NCBI GenBank assembly: GCA_963630635.1
Contig: CAVGOA010000078.1
Location: 1 to 7,109 of the forward strand
Origin: Paratractidigestivibacter sp963630635
Lineage (GTDB): Bacteria; Actinomycetota; Coriobacteriia; Coriobacteriales; Atopobiaceae
Length of the DNA: 7,109 bases
Direction of reading: 5' to 3'
This document shows, in pieces, positions 4,882-7,109 of this stretch. Within the stretch, counting starts at the first letter, position 1. Every line of letters starts with the position of its first letter. The position numbers and the translations under genes were made by a program. The notes under the pieces are model-generated. The model saw only the letters and a list, made by a program, of their open reading frames with translations, did not search any database and was not told where the DNA came from.

Positions 4882-7109
4882 ATGAAAAAGCTTCCCGCGA
4901 TCATCGCCTCGACCGTCGCGGCCCCCGCTCTGGCCCTGACGCTCGCCGTCGCCGCGGCTCCCGCGCCGGCCCTTGCCACAGACGCCGAGGTCATCGCGGC
5001 CTGGGGCCAGGCGGTCTCTAACATGTTCGACAGCTACGACTACCACTCGTACTCCTCGGCAAGCAGCGCCGAGGCCGTCCCTTTGTCCGACGCCAACCTC
5101 TCGACCACGGGCCCGGTGTCCTACTTCAACCTCTATGACCTGGGCTTTGTTACCCCGGCAAAGACCCAGCGCCCCTGGAACGACTGCTGGGCCTTTGGCT
5201 CCATCGCCGCCGCCGAGACGAGCCTTTTGTCCAAGGGCGTCTCTCAAGCCGCCGCCGATCTTTCGGAGCGGGCCCTCGTGAACACGGTCTATACCGGCGC
5301 CGGCACCGCGCAAAGCGTCGTCCCCAACACCGCGGCCGGCCTGGCGCAGGTGGGCGAGAACGCCAACGCGTCGTACGCAAACACGAGCTCCGGCTTTGAC
5401 GTGGGCGGCCGCGTCACGTACGCCCTCACCCTCTTTAGCGCCGGCCTGGCCCTTGTCCCCGAGTCTCAGGCCCCCTATCAAAACAACGTCGGCATCTATG
5501 AATGCGAGGTGACCTTGGCCTCCACCGGCGAGAAGCAGACCAAGTACCTCACGCAAGAGCAGGTCGACGCCTACAAAGCGGACAACCCCAACGACACGGT
5601 GACCGTCAAGGGCTGGGCCGGCCCGTACGAGTACGTGGACGAGAAGGACGGTCGGGAGAAGAAGGGCTACTACGACTGGAGCTCCGACGACTCGATCTGG
5701 ACCAGGAGCAGCTATACCCTCTCTGACGCCAACGTCTTGCCCGAGCCCAGGATCATCGAGTGGAAAGGCGAGACGGGCACCTTCAAGGGCACCGACTCCC
5801 GCGCTGTTGCCGCCATCAAGAGTGAGCTTTACGCAGGTCACGGTGTCTCTGCGGGCTATTGCCTTGACGAGACGAGCGACGTTGACCACCCCGTGACCAA
5901 GTACTTCAACCGCAATGCCTGGGCGCACTACACCTGGGAGAAGAACGCGCCCAACCACCGCGTGTGCATCGTGGGCTGGGACGATAACTATGACGCAAGC
6001 AACTTCCAAAACAGCGCGGGCGTGACGCCTCCCGGCAACGGTGCCTGGATCGTGAAGCAAAGCTCCGGTGCCGAGTCCGACGGCCAGGAGTTCCCGGACC
6101 GCAATGCCTGGGGCATCGTCAACGAGGACGGCGAGCACACCGGCTACTTCTACCTGTCCTACTACGATCAGTCGCTTAGCGGCCTGGTCACTTTCGACTT
6201 CGACCTTGATGCAACCGACACGGCCGATACCTACGCCGACCAGTACGACTTCTTGACCGAGCGCGACGCCATCGTCACCTCTTCTGACGTGCCGCTAAGT
6301 TCGGCAAACATCTTTGAGGCCCAGGGCGATATGACGCTCGAAGCCGTGATGAGCGCTACCTACCGCGAGAACACCACGGTCACCTACCAGGTCTACCTGC
6401 TGGATGACGAGGCCACGACGCCTACCCAGGCCGGCCACTCGACGCTGGTTGCCACGACGCAAGCGACCTACGCCTACGGCGGTTACCACCGCACCGCGCT
6501 TGCCGCGGCCGACCAGGTTCGCATGCGCGCAGGCCAGCGCTACGCCGTGGTCACTACGCAAAAGTGCAACGACGACGGCAAGTGGTATCAGGGCGTGGCC
6601 TGCAACACCGATTCCTTTGCCGGCAAGCTCAACGCCGGCGAGAGCTTCACGGGCACGACCGTCGGCTCGGCTTCGGGCGCCACCGAGGCAACCGACTGGT
6701 CCGACTGGCTCAAGGTCAAAGAGGGCATCAATGGGCAGATTACCTGGTCCGTTGACAACGCCCCGGTGAAGGCCTTCTCGCGTAAGTCGACCTGGGCTTC
6801 GACCGAGGAGTTAGCTGCGCTGCGCCAGGCTGTCGCGGACGCTAAGGCCAAGCTGGCCGCCGCGCAGATAAGCGCCGACGGCACCGATGTCGACCCGGCC
6901 AAGACCTGGGTCGCCCAGGAAGAGTATGACCAGGCGGCCGCCGACATCGAGGCCGCCGAGGCCCTTCTCGCCCAGGCCGGCGACGACTTGTCCGGCATGG
7001 TGGAGTCCGGCGACGCAAGCGAGGCCGCCGCGGCCCTGGCCAACTTCGACCCCCAGCCCGGCACCAAGCAGGACAAGGGCGACGACAAGAAGGACGACAA
7101 GAAGGACGA
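4882..7109 (+). CDS. Secreted C1-family (papain-like) cysteine peptidase with lectin-like domain, 3' end outside window
   Basis: An open frame of 742 complete codons running off the right edge. Residues 1-32 form a signal peptide (MKK start, hydrophobic core, ALA cut site). The C1 peptidase domain covers about 70-430: Gln96 lies six residues before Cys102 in DCWAFG, as papain's oxyanion Gln precedes its Cys, LSERALV follows, and His359 is in NHRVCIVGWDDNY. The third catalytic position, normally Asn in KNSWG, is Gln393 in WIVKQSSG. A lectin-like region follows from about 431 to 632 (QYDFL, VTYQVYLL, GQRYAVVTT), as known for secreted C1 peptidases of gut Gram-positives. Residues 640-705 are helical and FIVAR-like (LRQAVADAKAKLAAAQ, EEYDQAAADIEAAEALLAQA), and a DDKK repeat starts near 730. 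A C-terminal anchor may lie beyond the window. The ATG at 4882 is chosen because the signal peptide begins there, although the ribosome site is weak (AAGAG about 10 bases upstream). It probably degrades proteins or peptides outside the cell; activity is uncertain given the Asn change. Confidence 0.9.
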   Translation, partial: MKKLPAIIASTVAAPALALTLAVAAAPAPALATDAEVIAAWGQAVSNMFDSYDYHSYSSASSAEAVPLSDANLSTTGPVSYFNLYDLGFVTPAKTQRPWNDCWAFGSIAAAETSLLSKGVSQAAADLSERALVNTVYTGAGTAQSVVPNTAAGLAQVGENANASYANTSSGFDVGGRVTYALTLFSAGLALVPESQAPYQNNVGIYECEVTLASTGEKQTKYLTQEQVDAYKADNPNDTVTVKGWAGPYEYVDEKDGREKKGYYDWSSDDSIWTRSSYTLSDANVLPEPRIIEWKGETGTFKGTDSRAVAAIKSELYAGHGVSAGYCLDETSDVDHPVTKYFNRNAWAHYTWEKNAPNHRVCIVGWDDNYDASNFQNSAGVTPPGNGAWIVKQSSGAESDGQEFPDRNAWGIVNEDGEHTGYFYLSYYDQSLSGLVTFDFDLDATDTADTYADQYDFLTERDAIVTSSDVPLSSANIFEAQGDMTLEAVMSATYRENTTVTYQVYLLDDEATTPTQAGHSTLVATTQATYAYGGYHRTALAAADQVRMRAGQRYAVVTTQKCNDDGKWYQGVACNTDSFAGKLNAGESFTGTTVGSASGATEATDWSDWLKVKEGINGQITWSVDNAPVKAFSRKSTWASTEELAALRQAVADAKAKLAAAQISADGTDVDPAKTWVAQEEYDQAAADIEAAEALLAQAGDDLSGMVESGDASEAAAALANFDPQPGTKQDKGDDKKDDKKD

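Noticed and set aside
4834..6138. Long minus-strand open frame (434 residues) opposite the C1 peptidase
   Set aside because: It is a GC-rich antisense shadow of the peptidase, with low-complexity Val/Gly/Arg-rich sequence, no family motif and no good ribosome site.

Overview
This window looks like the chromosome of a high-GC, Gram-positive gut actinobacterium, most likely a member of the Coriobacteriia (Collinsella-like). This is an inference from several features: GC-rich third codon positions, clear Shine-Dalgarno sites, a VPATGD-type sortase signal, a Listeria-Bacteroides (Flg_new) repeat joined to a DUF6273-like C-terminus, and an exported papain-like (C1) peptidase with a lectin-like domain.

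Left part (1-1490, plus strand). The 3' end of an endonuclease IV gene (nfo) has all the metal ligands of its C-terminal half. It is followed by a complete LacI-family repressor gene. A LacI-type palindrome with an AACGTT core lies just upstream and suggests autoregulation. In the repressor's effector domain, the Asp normally found in the GFDD sugar-binding motif is Gly.

Middle part (1488-4712, minus strand). Three genes are read leftward: a large surface protein, a lipoprotein, and an 88-residue protein. The small protein begins with a double-glycine leader like those of exported bacteriocins and RiPP precursors and ends in a cysteine-rich core. The surface protein gene is damaged or unusual. 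Its signal-peptide start is joined to the rest only through a one-base frameshift in a GGC repeat. It also carries a sortase-type sorting signal near the N-terminus, followed by a second signal-like segment. The 350-bp gap between the surface protein and the lipoprotein is packed with structure: a stop-proximal hairpin, a 129-bp element bounded by 29-bp inverted repeats, and two adjacent GC-rich hairpins with similar loops.

Right part (4882-7109, plus strand). Divergent from the surface protein gene is a long open frame for a secreted C1-family cysteine peptidase that continues past the window. Its Gln, Cys and His are in place, but the usual catalytic Asn in KNSWG is replaced (KQSSG). A lectin-like region, a FIVAR-like helical region and a charged DDKK repeat follow.

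Overall, nfo and the regulator look like ordinary chromosomal genes, and the rest is a cell-surface and secretion locus. No CRISPR array, tRNA, rRNA, transposase or phage gene was seen. The strongest candidates for something undescribed are the GG-leader cysteine protein, the internal sorting-signal architecture of the frameshifted surface gene, and the 129-bp palindromic element.
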